From Prorocentrum cordatum (Eukaryota; Sar; Dinophyceae; Prorocentrales; Prorocentraceae), in the NCBI GenBank assembly GCA_963575745.1, contig CAUYUJ010016296.1, positions 257,910-285,976 of the forward strand: a DNA stretch of 28,067 nucleotides, read 5' to 3'. Both the position numbers and the translations under genes were made by a program. Below, piece after piece: positions 20,513 to 28,067 of this stretch (the first letter of the stretch is position 1; the number at the start of each line of letters is the position of its first letter). Below the pieces are notes generated by a model. That model ran no database searches. It worked only from the letters and a program-made list of their open reading frames with translations, and was not told the DNA's origin.

Positions 20513-20555
20513 AAATAATAGAAAAAACCGCCTGGCGGCGATTTTTCTATTATTT
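20513..20555. other. Strong inverted repeat (hairpin or cruciform)
   Basis: AATAATAGAAAAA (20514-20526) is perfectly complementary to TTTTTCTATTATT (20542-20554). Inside, CCGCC (528-532) pairs with GGCGG (534-538). A three-base bulge separates the two stems. It could be a miniature inverted element end, a transcript-end hairpin or a chance structure. Confidence 0.85.
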
Positions 20556-20602
20556 TCTAACTATTTTTTGTTTTTCGCCCCAAATCCGCCTGCAGGGTGG
20601 AC

Positions 20603-21097
20603 ATGCCCGACCTAACTTTAGTCTCGATCGCCAGAAAGAACTTCGAGCTCCAAGAAAGTACCGAAACTGGAGGGTCTTCGCGTGTCGGGCCCGGGGAGGC
20701 GATACTCGTTCAACACTGTTTCGACACTTCTCTTGGTGCTCGAGACTACTTCTGGGCTGTGGTCTTCGAGTGCGATGAGGACAGCATAAGCTTGAGGGTG
20801 CCCAGCTCGCCCCTCACCCCGCGCCGCTGCGCGGCCCCTCCCGCCCTGGGCACCTCCGCCCCCCGCCCGGGCTGCTCCCTGCGCTCAAGCGGCCGCCTTC
20901 TGGCCCTCGCCTCGCCTCGCTCGTGCGGGCCCTCGTGCGGTCCCCCCTCGTCGTGCTGTGCGGGAGCAGGGCTGGACCCAAACGCTGCCCTGCTGGGCTT
21001 CGGCTGTGTTCTGTTCTCGTGTTGGCAGGGAGGTACAGGAAAACAGGTGGAGCAAAACGAACAACGAAACAACAACAAGACGAAGCACAACGTTTAG
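20603..21097 (+). CDS. Weak unassigned ORF, 164 codons
   Basis: Starts at ATG (MPDLTLVSIARKNFELQES). The first ~75 residues look protein-like, with a mixed charged and hydrophobic pattern (GEAILVQHCFDTSLGARDYF, then WAVVFECDEDSISLRV). After that it becomes Pro/Ser/Ala/Arg-rich where the DNA is very GC-rich, typical of chance open frames. No family recognised. Competing frames overlap on both strands. If genuine it might be one exon or a 5' part followed by a splice donor near residue 75. Confidence 0.15.
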   Translation: MPDLTLVSIARKNFELQESTETGGSSRVGPGEAILVQHCFDTSLGARDYFWAVVFECDEDSISLRVPSSPLTPRRCAAPPALGTSAPRPGCSLRSSGRLLALASPRSCGPSCGPPSSCCAGAGLDPNAALLGFGCVLFSCWQGGTGKQVEQNEQRNNNKTKHNV

Positions 21098-21181
21098 GTC
21101 AAGCCATGTAAGGGAGCCGAGGCTAGACGTCAGCCCGCGTCCGAACAAAAGACTCCCGCCGCCTTGGTTCGGAGCCTGGGA

Positions 21182-21478
21182 ATGCCACTGTCGACGATCG
21201 ACGCTCGATCCATACTCTTGCTGCTGCCCCCCACTTCTGGCGCCTGGAGAGGCAGGGCACAGATGCAGGATGTGGCCCCGGAGGCAGGGAACTCATCCAC
21301 GACCCCGCTCTGGCTCCTCGTCGGGTCGGGGCGTGCCCAGGGCATGTATAAGATGCTGATCGCCTACACCGTGCAAGCCCACTGCTTCTTTCCCACGGGC
21401 AAGATGCTCGCGCTCTTTCCAAAGCGTGCAGACCGGGGGGCGGTGATGCACAGAAGTCGCACTGTCTGCTGCACATGA
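21182..21478 (+). CDS. Weak unassigned ORF, 98 codons
   Basis: First in-frame ATG at 21182 (MPLSTIDARS). Mixed composition, with a plausible stretch (GMYKMLIAYTVQAHCFFPTG). A 156-codon frame overlaps on the minus strand (21123-21593), so codon openness alone does not choose between them. No family recognised. Confidence 0.1.
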   Translation: MPLSTIDARSILLLLPPTSGAWRGRAQMQDVAPEAGNSSTTPLWLLVGSGRAQGMYKMLIAYTVQAHCFFPTGKMLALFPKRADRGAVMHRSRTVCCT

Positions 21479-21689
21479 TGTGTGCTTTGCCGCGGGCTTC
21501 TTGTTCACAATTGGATGGTGGTGTCGCGCGTCCGCAGTTGGGAGGTCGCCAGCCCCGGACCAACGAGCTCGCCTTTGAAATTCGCCGGCCCAACGGGCCA
21601 GAGGCGTGCTAAGATCTCCGGTAACTGCTCAACAATATTTCTAGTTCGCGCGCGCAGGGCGGGCCCTGGGGGTCCCCAGACGAAAAGTA

Positions 21690-21781
21690 CCCCGGCAAGG
21701 TCCCGGCAAGGTCCCGGCAAGGTCCCGGCAGACTCCCGGCAAGGTCCCGGCAGACTCCCGGCAGACTCCCGGCAAGGTCCC
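21690..21781. repeat. 11-bp minisatellite CAAGGTCCCGG, 8 copies
   Basis: Copies start at 21696, 21707, 21718, 21729, 21740, 21751, 21762 and 21773. Two variants are interspersed: CAAGGTCCCGG and CAGACTCCCGG. It runs directly into the ~374-bp repeat. Confidence 0.95.
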
Positions 21782-22920
21782 TTTTCGGAGCCCAGGAGGG
21801 CTCCAAACGGTCCAAGAGAGGCCCGAGAAGCCCTCCAGACGGTCCAAGAGAGCCGGGAGACGCCGAAATATCACTCCCAAACGCCTGCGATGGCCTCAAG
21901 ACGGCCCAACAGGCCTTCAAGACGCCCCAAGAGGTCCCTAAGCGGCGCCCCAAGAGGGCTCCCACAAGCAAAAATCGTCCCATTCCCTTAGGAAAACGTG
22001 CATTTTTAACATATCCGCCTCTTCGTCTTTCACACCTTTCAAGGCGGTCCAAGAGGCCCCCAAGATCACCCCAAGACGGCCCGAGAGACCCTCAAGACCG
22101 CTCAAAGACGGCCCAAGAGCGCTCCAAGAAGGCCCAAGAAACCCTCAAGAACTCTTTTTCGGAGCCCAGGAGGGCTCCAAATCGGTCCAAGAGGGGCCCG
22201 AGAAGCCCTCCAGACGGTCCAAGAGAGCCGGGAGACGCCGAAATATCACTCCCAAACGCCTACGATGGCCTCAAGACAGGCCCAACAGGCCTTCAAGACG
22301 CCCCAAGAGGTCCCTAAGAGGTCCCTAAGCGGCGTCCCAAGAGGGCTCCCACAAGCCAAAACCGTCTCCTTCCCTCAGGAAAACGTGCATTTTCAACATA
22401 TCCGCCTCTTCGTCTTTCACACCTTTCAAGGCGGTCCAAGAGGCCCCCAAGATCACCCCAAGACGGCCCGAGAGACCCTCTTGACCGCTCAAAGACGGCC
22501 CAAGAGCGCTCCAAGAAGGCCCAACAAACCCTCAAGAACTCTTTTTCGGAGCCCAGGAGGGCTCCAAATCGGTCCAAGAGGGGCCCGAGAAGCCCTCCAG
22601 ACAGTCCAAGAGAGCCGGCAGACGCCGAAATATGACCCCCAAGCGCCTACGATGGCCTCAAGACGGTCCAACAGGCCTTCAAGACGCCCCAAGAGGTCCC
22701 TAAGCGGCGTCTCAAGAGGGCTCCCACAAGCAAAAACCGTCTCCTTCCCTTAGGAAAGCGTGCATTTTCAACATATCCGCCTCTTCGTCTTTCACACCTT
22801 TCAAGGCGGTCCAAGAGGCCCCCAAGATCACCCCAAGACGGCCCGAGAGACCCTCAAGACCGCTCAAAGACGGCCCAAGAGCGCTCCAAGAAGGCCCAAG
22901 AAACCCTCAAGACGGTCCAA
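21782..22920. repeat. ~374-bp tandem repeat, three copies
   Basis: TTTTCGGAGCCCAGGAGGGC begins copies at 21782, 22156 and 22543 (steps 374 and 387). Much of each unit is itself a degenerate 11-bp series (GGTCCAAGACG-like). A non-11-bp island, AACGTGCATTTT then CATATCCGCCTCTTCG, recurs at about 21995, 22384 and 22757; its CCGCCT pairs with AGGCGG 20 bases later. Copy 2 has an extra GGTCCCTAAGA 11-mer near 22315. All frames crossing it are repeat-derived. Confidence 0.93.
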
Positions 22921-23265
22921 GAGGCCCCAAGACGGCCCCATGATTGAGGTCCACAGGGGCAACCTGAACGGAAATTTTGAGCCTCCCGCCCAAACACGCC
23001 CCCGAAATGCCCCTACAAGCCCCCAAGTAGCCCCACGAAGCCCCCAAGAGAGCCCCAAGAGGCCCCCAACAGGCCGCAAGGAAGCCCCAAGAGGCCCCCA
23101 AGAGACCTCCAGGAAACTCCCAGGAGGCCCCCAAGAGGCCAGGCAGACCCCCCCAAGAGACCACCAAGAGGGCCCACCCAGTGCCATCCACGAGGCCTCC
23201 CAAAGTTCCCAAGAACCTCCCACGAAGCTTCCAAGGGCTCCCAAGACCCTCCAAGAACCCGTGAT
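22921..23265. repeat. Degenerate 11-bp (CCCCCAAGAGG)n array
   Basis: After a short unique insert (about 22940-22990) the sequence continues as degenerate CCCCCAAGAGG repeats. This is the reverse complement of the CCTCTTGGGGG array at 26223-26513. Confidence 0.88.
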
Positions 23266-23748
23266 GGCACAATACGGGCCGGCGGAATGAGCGAAGCGAT
23301 TCAATAACCTGGCTTTCGAGTCGCACGTTTCGCATTGTACGCAGATGGTTGTAGAGTGATGTGCTCTAGTTTCCAAGGTTGTGTATCTGCCGTCTTAGTA
23401 CGACTACACGCCGTGCGCCTCTGGCAAGAGCCCGCCTGCTGAAATTTCCGTGGGGTTTGTGCTGCCGCTGCGGACGAGCCCTCTCGCGCAGGACGTTGCG
23501 CAGATGACAGTGTGCTCGTCTTCGTGGCCTTCCGCCCTGTCGTTGTCATCCCCATCCCCCCACATCCTGCCTGAGTTTGCGAGCATGGCGAAGGGATTGA
23601 TCTCAGTGACATGCCTTTCCTTGATGGTTGTTCTCTATGTACGAGAGTGCTCCCGTGCAGCCCCTCCGCAGAACACCCCCCGCCCCGGAGGAACAGAAGG
23701 GCCCGGCGCACTGCTCGTCAGGAGGGGGTGGGGGCAGCGGTGCCCGCT
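23266..23748. other. Unique sequence, no recognisable gene
   Basis: Mixed composition. Short open frames on both strands (23301-23711 minus, 23450-23863 plus) overlap each other and run into the GT tract. Nothing recognised. Confidence 0.5.
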
Positions 23749-23768
23749 GTGCGTGCGTGCGTGCGTGC

Positions 23769-23817
<49 letters not shown>
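23749..23817. repeat. (GCGT)n then (GT)n microsatellite
   Basis: About six GTGC/GCGT tetranucleotides followed by about 22 GT dinucleotides. Alternating purine-pyrimidine, so a candidate for left-handed DNA by known chemistry. Confidence 0.95.
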
Positions 23818-23819
<2 letters not shown>

Positions 23820-24235
23820 CCAGCACTGTCCGCGTGATCATCGTTGCCACGCAGACCTCTTGACTTTGTGGCACGGTCGCCTTGCACGTTCCAAGTTCTG
23901 TGGCGTTGCTTTGTCGCGTTGCTTCTCTGCGCGTATGCACTGCCGCCAAGTTGGCTGGCCTGGCAGCCTTGCAATTCTTTATCGGTGCCCTTGTAGCACC
24001 AGACTGCTGCTTTCGCTTCAAACTTCCCGCGTCGAACTTTCGTTCCGCGGGACTTTTGGTCGCTGCACTTTGGCTTTGCAGCGCCTCCTTTTTTTACCAC
24101 ACATTTGCGTGCCAGATTCTTTGATCATGGCGCGTCCGATTCAGTTTGTTCGCAATTGGCACCTCCACCTTCCGATCGCGCCTGAGGCTCCTCGACGCTG
24201 CCGACTTAAGAGTTTGTGTTTGTATCGGGAGCGAT
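23818..24235. other. Unique sequence, no recognisable gene
   Basis: A frame of 80 codons on + (23882-24124) is hydrophobic (KLAGLAALQFFIGALVAPDC) and could encode a membrane segment, but nothing else supports it. A second + frame (23611-24249) begins in the GT tract. Confidence 0.5.
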
Positions 24236-24420
24236 CAAGAGGGGGGTGATGATTAGGGGGGGTGGAGTTCATAGCCGGGGCCATGATACCTCTCCAGATT
24301 TCATGGCGCCTCTTCTGATTTCAATACGTCCCTTGGCCCCCCCTGGGCCGCGCACGTGCCTCGTGCCATGATTTGAGACCCTTCCTTGTGGACGCCCCCC
24401 TCTTGGATGCTCCCCCGAGT
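24236..24420 (+). repeat. Dispersed repeat, copy B
   Basis: Second copy of the repeat at 1321-1503, same orientation, about 22.9 kb away. Homology begins at AAGAGGGGGGTGATGA and ends around CTTGGATGCTCCC. A short GT microsatellite (about 24424-24440) follows. Confidence 0.82.
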
Positions 24421-25028
24421 GAATGTGTGTGTGTGTGTGCGTGTGCGTATGCCTTTTTTATCTGCACCCGTCGGCCGCTTTTCGTTCATACCTCCATTTG
24501 CACATGTTTGGTGGTAATCACTCTGAGCGCATCCCGCTTTTGCCCTCGCTGCGTTGGATCAACCGGCCGCGAAGCTTGACATGTGAGTTTGTGCTTGTGT
24601 GCGTTAGAAGTGGGGCGGGGTAGGGTACCGATACAGATGGTGCGCAAAGGTTGCGGTGGTGGTGGTATGTCAGTCTGGCAGTTGAAGTGGGGTGGGGGAT
24701 GAGGATGCAAGACGGATGGTCTTGAGGAGAAGGAGACGGAGGACAAAGGAGGACTGATGGTGGATGCAGATGACATTGGTAAGGTGGAAAGAGGAAATAG
24801 GTGGATGTTGATATTGTTCATAATAGACATGATTATGAGGAGGACAAAGCTTGCGCTGGAGGTGTATGAGCAGAAGGCGAATGAGGAACACTTGGCGAGC
24901 AGGCGAAGGACGAGGGGGGCAATGAGGATGACCTTCGTCGGAGGAGGGGATGTCGTAGGTGGAGTTAGCACGAAGATGAGAAAGGCGAAGGTACATAATA
25001 AATGCGGGTTCGGTGGGGAAACAACAGC
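24421..25028. other. Unique sequence, no recognisable gene
   Basis: Two opposed frames overlap: + 24757-25212 and - 24486-24971. The + frame begins plausibly (MVDADDIGKVERGNRWMLIL) but from about residue 90 is encoded by the GGA tract. The - frame is Pro/Ser-rich. No family recognised for either. Confidence 0.5.
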
Positions 25029-25120
25029 AGGGAGGAGGAGGAGGAGGCGGAGGAGGAGGAGGAGGAGGAGGAGGAGGGGGATGACGAGGAAAAGGAGGAA
25101 AAGGAGGAGGAGGAGGAGGG
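25029..25120. repeat. (GGA)n homopurine tract
   Basis: GGA/AGG repeats with few interruptions. Repeated GGA is known to form compact quadruplex structures, and homopurine tracts can form triplexes; neither is shown here. Confidence 0.93.
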
Positions 25121-25235
25121 ATGATAGTGTTGATGATGATTACAACGAATATGGTAGTGGTGGTGGTGATGGTAATGTTGTTGATGCTGTTGTTGTCGTT
25201 GTTGAATTTTAATTTATGAAAAATATTTATTGTTG
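25121..25235. repeat. Degenerate GGT/TTG tract with AT-rich end
   Basis: GATGATGATT, then GGTGGTGGTG, then GTTGTTGTCGTTGTTG to about 25206, followed by AATTTTAATTTATGAAAAATATTTATTGTTG. Same order (TTG run, AT-rich stretch, TATTGTTG) as at 19449-19480. Confidence 0.75.
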
Positions 25236-25365
25236 CTCCCCCCTCACCGGTGCAAGCTGGTTTTTCTGAATCAAAGTATGCCCGTCGACGCTCGCACCCT
25301 GTTTTTTGACAGGGAAAGCCTTGGTGCTCAAAATGTGTCCCTGGCCCCCCGGATTACAACAACAA

Positions 25366-25645
25366 CGGCTCCCGCTTGAGATTTCCTCAAAATTTGCTCA
25401 GGACCCCCTCTCCTGAGATTTCCTCAGAATTTACTCAGGATCGGTGCTCCCGCCTGTGAGCGCATCGCAATTTAGTCAGGACCCCCGCTCCCATCTGAGA
25501 TTTCCTCACAATTTACTCAGGAACGGCGCTCCCGCTTGAGATTTCCTTGCAATTGAATCAAGACCTCCTCGCAATTTAATCAACACCCCTGCTCCCGCCA
25601 GAGAACCCTTGAACATTTTATTCAGGCATTGTGCTCTCGCCTGTG
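25366..25645. repeat. ~40-bp repeat with GAGATTTCCTCA core
   Basis: Six to seven degenerate copies of GCTCCCGC, TGAGATTTCCTCA, AATTTACTCAGGA. Starts near 25368, 25408, 25444, 25488, 25527 and 25591. Some copies have lost the GAGATTTCC part. Confidence 0.85.
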
Positions 25646-25854
25646 AATTCTTTACGCTTCGCGTATACCCACCAGCCCATCTCACAGCAGCAACTCTCGC
25701 GAAGCATGCCGACAGTCGTGTTTTTCAGGCGTGTGTCCGCTTGGCCCCGCATATCTCCCCTGTTCCTCCTTCCTCCCGCCTCCTTGTACATCCTCCTTGT
25801 GGGGGGAGCGGGAGAAGGACGAGGTGAAGGAGGAGGGAGAGAAAGCGCTCCTCG
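25646..25854. other. Short unique segment
   Basis: No gene recognised. Frames here are continuations from the flanking repeats. Confidence 0.5.
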
Positions 25855-26222
25855 TGGTTTGAGTCGTTTGGGGTTTCTCGTCCTGGTCTGAGTCGTTCGG
25901 GCCATGCTTCCTGGTGTGAGTCGTTCGGGCTCTTCGTGGTGTGAGTCGTTCGGGCTCTCGTCCTGGTGTGAGTCGTTCGGGCTCCTCGTGGTGTGAGTCG
26001 TTCGGGCCCCTCCTCCTGGTGTGACTCGTTCGGGCTCCTCGTGGTGTGAGTCGTTCGGGACCCGCGTCGTGGTGTGAGTCCTTCGGGCTCCTCGTGGTGT
26101 GAGTCGTTCGGGCGCCTCGTCCTGGTGTGAGTCGTTCGGGCCCCTCCTTGTGGTGTGAGTCGTTCGGGCTCTTCGTGGTGTGAGTCGTTCGGGCCCCTCG
26201 TCCTGATGTGAGTCGTTCGGGC
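25855..26222. repeat. 25/28-bp alternating minisatellite, 14 copies
   Basis: GAGTCGTTCGGG starts at 25861, 25890, 25918, 25943, 25970, 25995, 26023, 26048, 26076, 26101, 26129, 26157, 26182 and 26210. Steps: 29, 28, 25, 27, 25, 28, 25, 28, 25, 28, 28, 25, 28. The short form has CTCCTCGTGGTGT or CTCTTCGTGGTGT after the core; the long form has CCCCTCCTCCTGGTGT or similar. Minus-strand frames through it read Thr-His-Asp-Ser-rich peptides and are repeat-derived. Confidence 0.95.
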
Positions 26223-26513
26223 TCCTCGTGGGGCCTCTTGGGGGCCTCTTGGAGCCTCGTGGGGCCTCTTGGGGGCCTCTTGGGGGCCTCTTGGGGGCCT
26301 CTTGGGGCGTCGTGGGCCTCTTGGGGGCCTCTTGGGGGCCTCTTGGGGGCCTCTTGGGGCCTCGTGGGGCCTCTTGGGGGCCTCTTGGGGGCCTCTGGGG
26401 GGCCTCTTGGGGGCCTCTTGGGGCCGCTTGGGGGCTTCTGGGTGGCCTCTTGGAGGCCTCTTGGGAGCCTCCTGGGGGCCTCTTGGGGCCATCTTGGGGC
26501 CTCTTGCGACCTC
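26223..26513. repeat. 11-bp (CCTCTTGGGGG)n array
   Basis: About 26 copies, with 10-bp variants and a few CCTCGTGGGG forms. The 11-bp unit lacks stops in all frames, so three + frames and three - frames are open at once with an 11-residue period. Reverse-complementary to 22921-23265. Confidence 0.95.
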
Positions 26514-26554
26514 CGCAGAAGCGCAAAGGAGAGCTGCCCCTTGAAAAGGACAAA

Positions 26555-26705
26555 ATGAGGCCAAAACCTTCGTAAAAAAACAATGATTTTGCTATGAGGG
26601 AAGAGAAGCGCGGCCCCCTCAGGAGGCCAACATGGGGCCAACATCATAGTAAAATCAATGATTTTGGCTTCAAAGAAGAGCAGAGGGGCCAAACTCTGCC
26701 CCCCC
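26555..26705. repeat. 75-bp direct doublet
   Basis: CAATGATTTTG occurs at 26581 and 26656. Both copies have ATGAGGCC or ATGGGGCC before it and GAAGAG then GGGGCC or GGCCCC after it. Imperfect duplication. Confidence 0.78.
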
Positions 26706-26805
26706 CGTCGGGGCCAGAATCCTCGTGAGGGTCGTCGTTTTTTGCCCCTCCCAGGAGTCGAAAAAGACCCCCTTGAGAACACCCGGGGCTCCCTGTCCAG
26801 GCCCA

Positions 26806-26837
26806 GGGGGAGGGGGTAGGGGGAGGGGTAAACCCCT
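26806..26837 (+). other. G-quadruplex candidate overlapping a small hairpin
   Basis: Four G-runs (5, 5, 5 and 4) separated by A, TA and A at 26806-26828: a textbook short-loop quadruplex pattern. Its last run is also the left arm of AGGGGT-AA-ACCCCT, so the two folds compete. Confidence 0.8.
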
Positions 26838-26924
26838 CCCCGAAGGGGAAGAAGGGGGGTTGAGGACAGAGCGGGCTCTCTAAACCACTCACGCCCAAAG
26901 GGCTGGTGGGATTCCATGCAAGTT
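26838..26924. other. Short unique segment
   Basis: G-rich at first, then mixed. No gene recognised. Confidence 0.45.
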
Positions 26925-27130
26925 ATTCAGACATCGCGCTGTCGACGCTCAGGAAACACGCTGCGCCAAGGACGCCATTACAATTTAATTATTCATCGCG
27001 CTCTCGCCATACTCAGGCATCCCGCTTGAATGCCCCACCCGCCCGACCCGCCCGTCAGGGGATCGCCCGCCCGTCGTGGGCTCCCGTCCGAGACTTCCTT
27101 CAGGAACGGCGCTTTCGCCTAGGACTTCAT
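26925..27130. repeat. Diverged relatives of the ~40-bp repeat
   Basis: Elements of the 25366-25645 repeat reappear in loose order: TTATTCAGACATCGCGCTGTCG, CAATTTAATTATTCA, GCGCTCTCGCC, TCCTTCAGGAACGGCGCT and TTCGCCTAGGACTTC. A GCCCGCCC-rich stretch interrupts it (27045-27080). Too diverged to count copies. Confidence 0.6.
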
Positions 27131-27318
27131 CGAACGTTCACGCTCTTACCTTCCTGCTCCTCCTCCCTCTCCCTCCTCCTTCCTCCCTCCTCTCCTCCCT
27201 TCTCCCTTTCTCCCTCCTGTCTTCCCTCATCCTTATGCCTCTCTGCCCTATCCCCTCTCCATCCTCTCCATCCTCCCTGCTCCCCTCTCCTGCCTTCTCC
27301 CTCCCATTTTTTTTTTTG

Positions 27319-27350
<32 letters not shown>

Positions 27351-27500
27351 CCCTCTCACTCTCTCTTTCTCTACCTCTCTTATCTGTTTTTCTTTCTCTC
27401 TCTGCCTCTAATCAACCGCCCCCCTCTACGCTCCTTCTCTCCTGGCGTTTTCCCTCTTCGTCCGTCCCCCTCCCTTCCTCCCACTCTCCCCTCCTTTTTT
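27131..27500. repeat. Long polypyrimidine tract with (TC)n core
   Basis: Roughly 370 bp strongly biased to C and T on +, with a run of about 13 TC dinucleotides near 27325-27350 and a T8 run near 27307. Triplex-prone by known chemistry. No coding evidence; the frames are Ser/Leu/Pro low-complexity. Confidence 0.88.
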
Positions 27501-27720
27501 GGCAGGGCCCACACCAATTCCAACGGTGGGCACATGTACGCCCACGAAGGATTGTCCGCCCGTTCAGGTTTGCCCGCCTGTCTAAGCCCGCCGCCCCCCC
27601 GCAAAAAGAACGAATCCCCCCAAATGGGGGTGTGATCGAACACAAAAAGGGCGGGTATCGAGGGTGCGGGGATTTCGTTTTGAATGACACGCGGGCAAGT
27701 AAAAGCGATCAGTCTTATAA
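27501..27720. other. Short unique segment
   Basis: Contains CCCCC-AAAT-GGGGG near 27617-27631, reminiscent of the hairpin at 20156-20172, and AGTCTTATAATGG just before the TTG tract, as at 20226. No gene recognised. Confidence 0.5.
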
Positions 27721-27833
27721 TGGTTGTTGTTGTTGTTGTTGCTGTTCTTGTTATTGTTGTGGTTGTTGTTGTTGTTGTTGTTGTTGTAATTGCAGTCGTG
27801 GTGGTAATAGTAATAGTAGTAGTAGTCGTATTC

Positions 27834-27884
<51 letters not shown>

Positions 27885-27895
27885 GTAGTAGTAGC

Positions 27896-27927
<32 letters not shown>

Positions 27928-27948
27928 TAGTAGTAGTAGTAGTCGTAG
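27721..27948. repeat. TTG tract grading into TAG triplets
   Basis: TTG/GTT triplets to about 27787, then a mixed GTGGTAATAG transition, then TAG/AGT triplets with single CGT, ATT, GCA and GTG interruptions. Confidence 0.95.
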
Positions 27949-28067
27949 TAGTAGTAGTAAGTAGTAGTAGTAAGTAGTAGTAGTAAGTAGTAGTAGTAAG
28001 TAGTAGTAGTAAGTAGTAGTAGTAAGTAGTAGTAGTAAGTAGTAGTAGTAAGTAGTAGTAGTACGTA
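27949..28067. repeat. 13-bp TAGTAGTAGTAAG array at the window end
   Basis: TAAG occurs at 27958, 27971, 27984, 27997, 28010, 28023, 28036 and 28049, exactly 13 apart. A TACG at 28062 keeps the step. The array is evidently cut by the window end, so its true length is unknown. Confidence 0.95.

Larger units (their letters stand above)
20346..21689. other. Longest non-repetitive stretch; no recognisable gene
   Basis: GC-rich, ordinary complexity. Several overlapping frames of 70-170 codons on both strands, none matching a family I recognise. A TATAAGA lies near 21346, in isolation. If the window holds part of a real gene, this is the most likely place, perhaps as exons too short to recognise. 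Confidence 0.5.

Noticed and set aside
21482-23376. Pro/Gln/Arg-rich ORFs on + and Gly/Leu-rich ORFs on - resembling collagen-like proteins
   Set aside because: The periodic peptide follows from an 11-bp stop-free unit read in any frame.
24757-25212. Plausible-looking ORF with basic tail
   Set aside because: The basic tail is the GGA microsatellite, an opposed frame overlaps, and no family is recognised.
25855-26222. CRISPR-like array (short direct repeats with regular spacing)
   Set aside because: The intervals between cores are themselves repeats, not unique spacers, and the context is eukaryotic.
25618-26917. Minus-strand ORFs of 279-411 codons rich in PRGPQEAP and THTRRS repeats
   Set aside because: Entirely translations of the 11-bp and 25/28-bp minisatellites, with three overlapping frames open together.
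27949-28067. Telomere at the window end
   Set aside because: TAGTAGTAGTAAG lacks the G-run pattern of known telomeric repeats and grades from an ordinary TAG microsatellite.

Overview
No protein-coding gene, rRNA, tRNA or CRISPR array can be confidently identified here. The window is a repeat-dominated block of GC-rich, almost certainly nuclear, eukaryotic DNA. Three things point that way: long triplet and dinucleotide microsatellites (GAC, TTG, TAG, TA, GT), nested minisatellites, and kilobase-scale higher-order tandem repeats, with no operon-like gene packing. A protist or alga is plausible, but nothing in the sequence fixes the taxon.

Layout. 1-118: polypyrimidine. 128-775: a ~90-bp minisatellite of 8 copies. 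776-2011: mostly unique DNA holding one copy (1321-1503) of a dispersed repeat. 2012-17717: the main object, a composite satellite of eleven units of 1.1-1.9 kb. Each unit has a leader (often a 14-bp minisatellite, then a conserved segment ending in CGCAACTTGG), a (GAC)n-rich block of 0.4-0.78 kb, a tail of two related ~290-bp half-modules carrying conserved hairpins, and an end segment with G-runs. Shared diagnostic variants pair unit 2 with 7, 3 with 8, 4 with 9 and 6 with 11, so units 2-6 and 7-11 look like a duplicated five-unit higher-order repeat. Unit 7 is the only unit whose GAC block is replaced by complex sequence.

17806-18205: a 61-74-bp minisatellite. 18956-19449 and 20237-20345: TTG arrays. 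19606-19850: a diverged inverted copy of the satellite tail. 20346-21689: the longest stretch of ordinary-looking sequence, with weak unassigned ORFs and a strong inverted repeat. 21690-23265: nested 11-bp-based repeats (a simple array, then a ~374-bp repeat, then a degenerate array). 24236-24420: the second copy of the dispersed repeat. 25029-27500: GGA purine tract, ~40-bp repeat, a 25/28-bp alternating minisatellite, an inverted array of the 11-bp family, a 75-bp doublet, a G-quadruplex candidate and a long polypyrimidine tract. 27721-28067: TTG, then TAG, then a 13-bp array running to the end of the window.

Many long open frames exist on both strands. Nearly all are a by-product of stop-free repeats: GAC, TTG and 11-bp units are open in several frames at once. 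I therefore do not call them genes. No functional gene network can be described. The value of the window is the structure and history of the repeats, especially the hairpin-bearing composite satellite.
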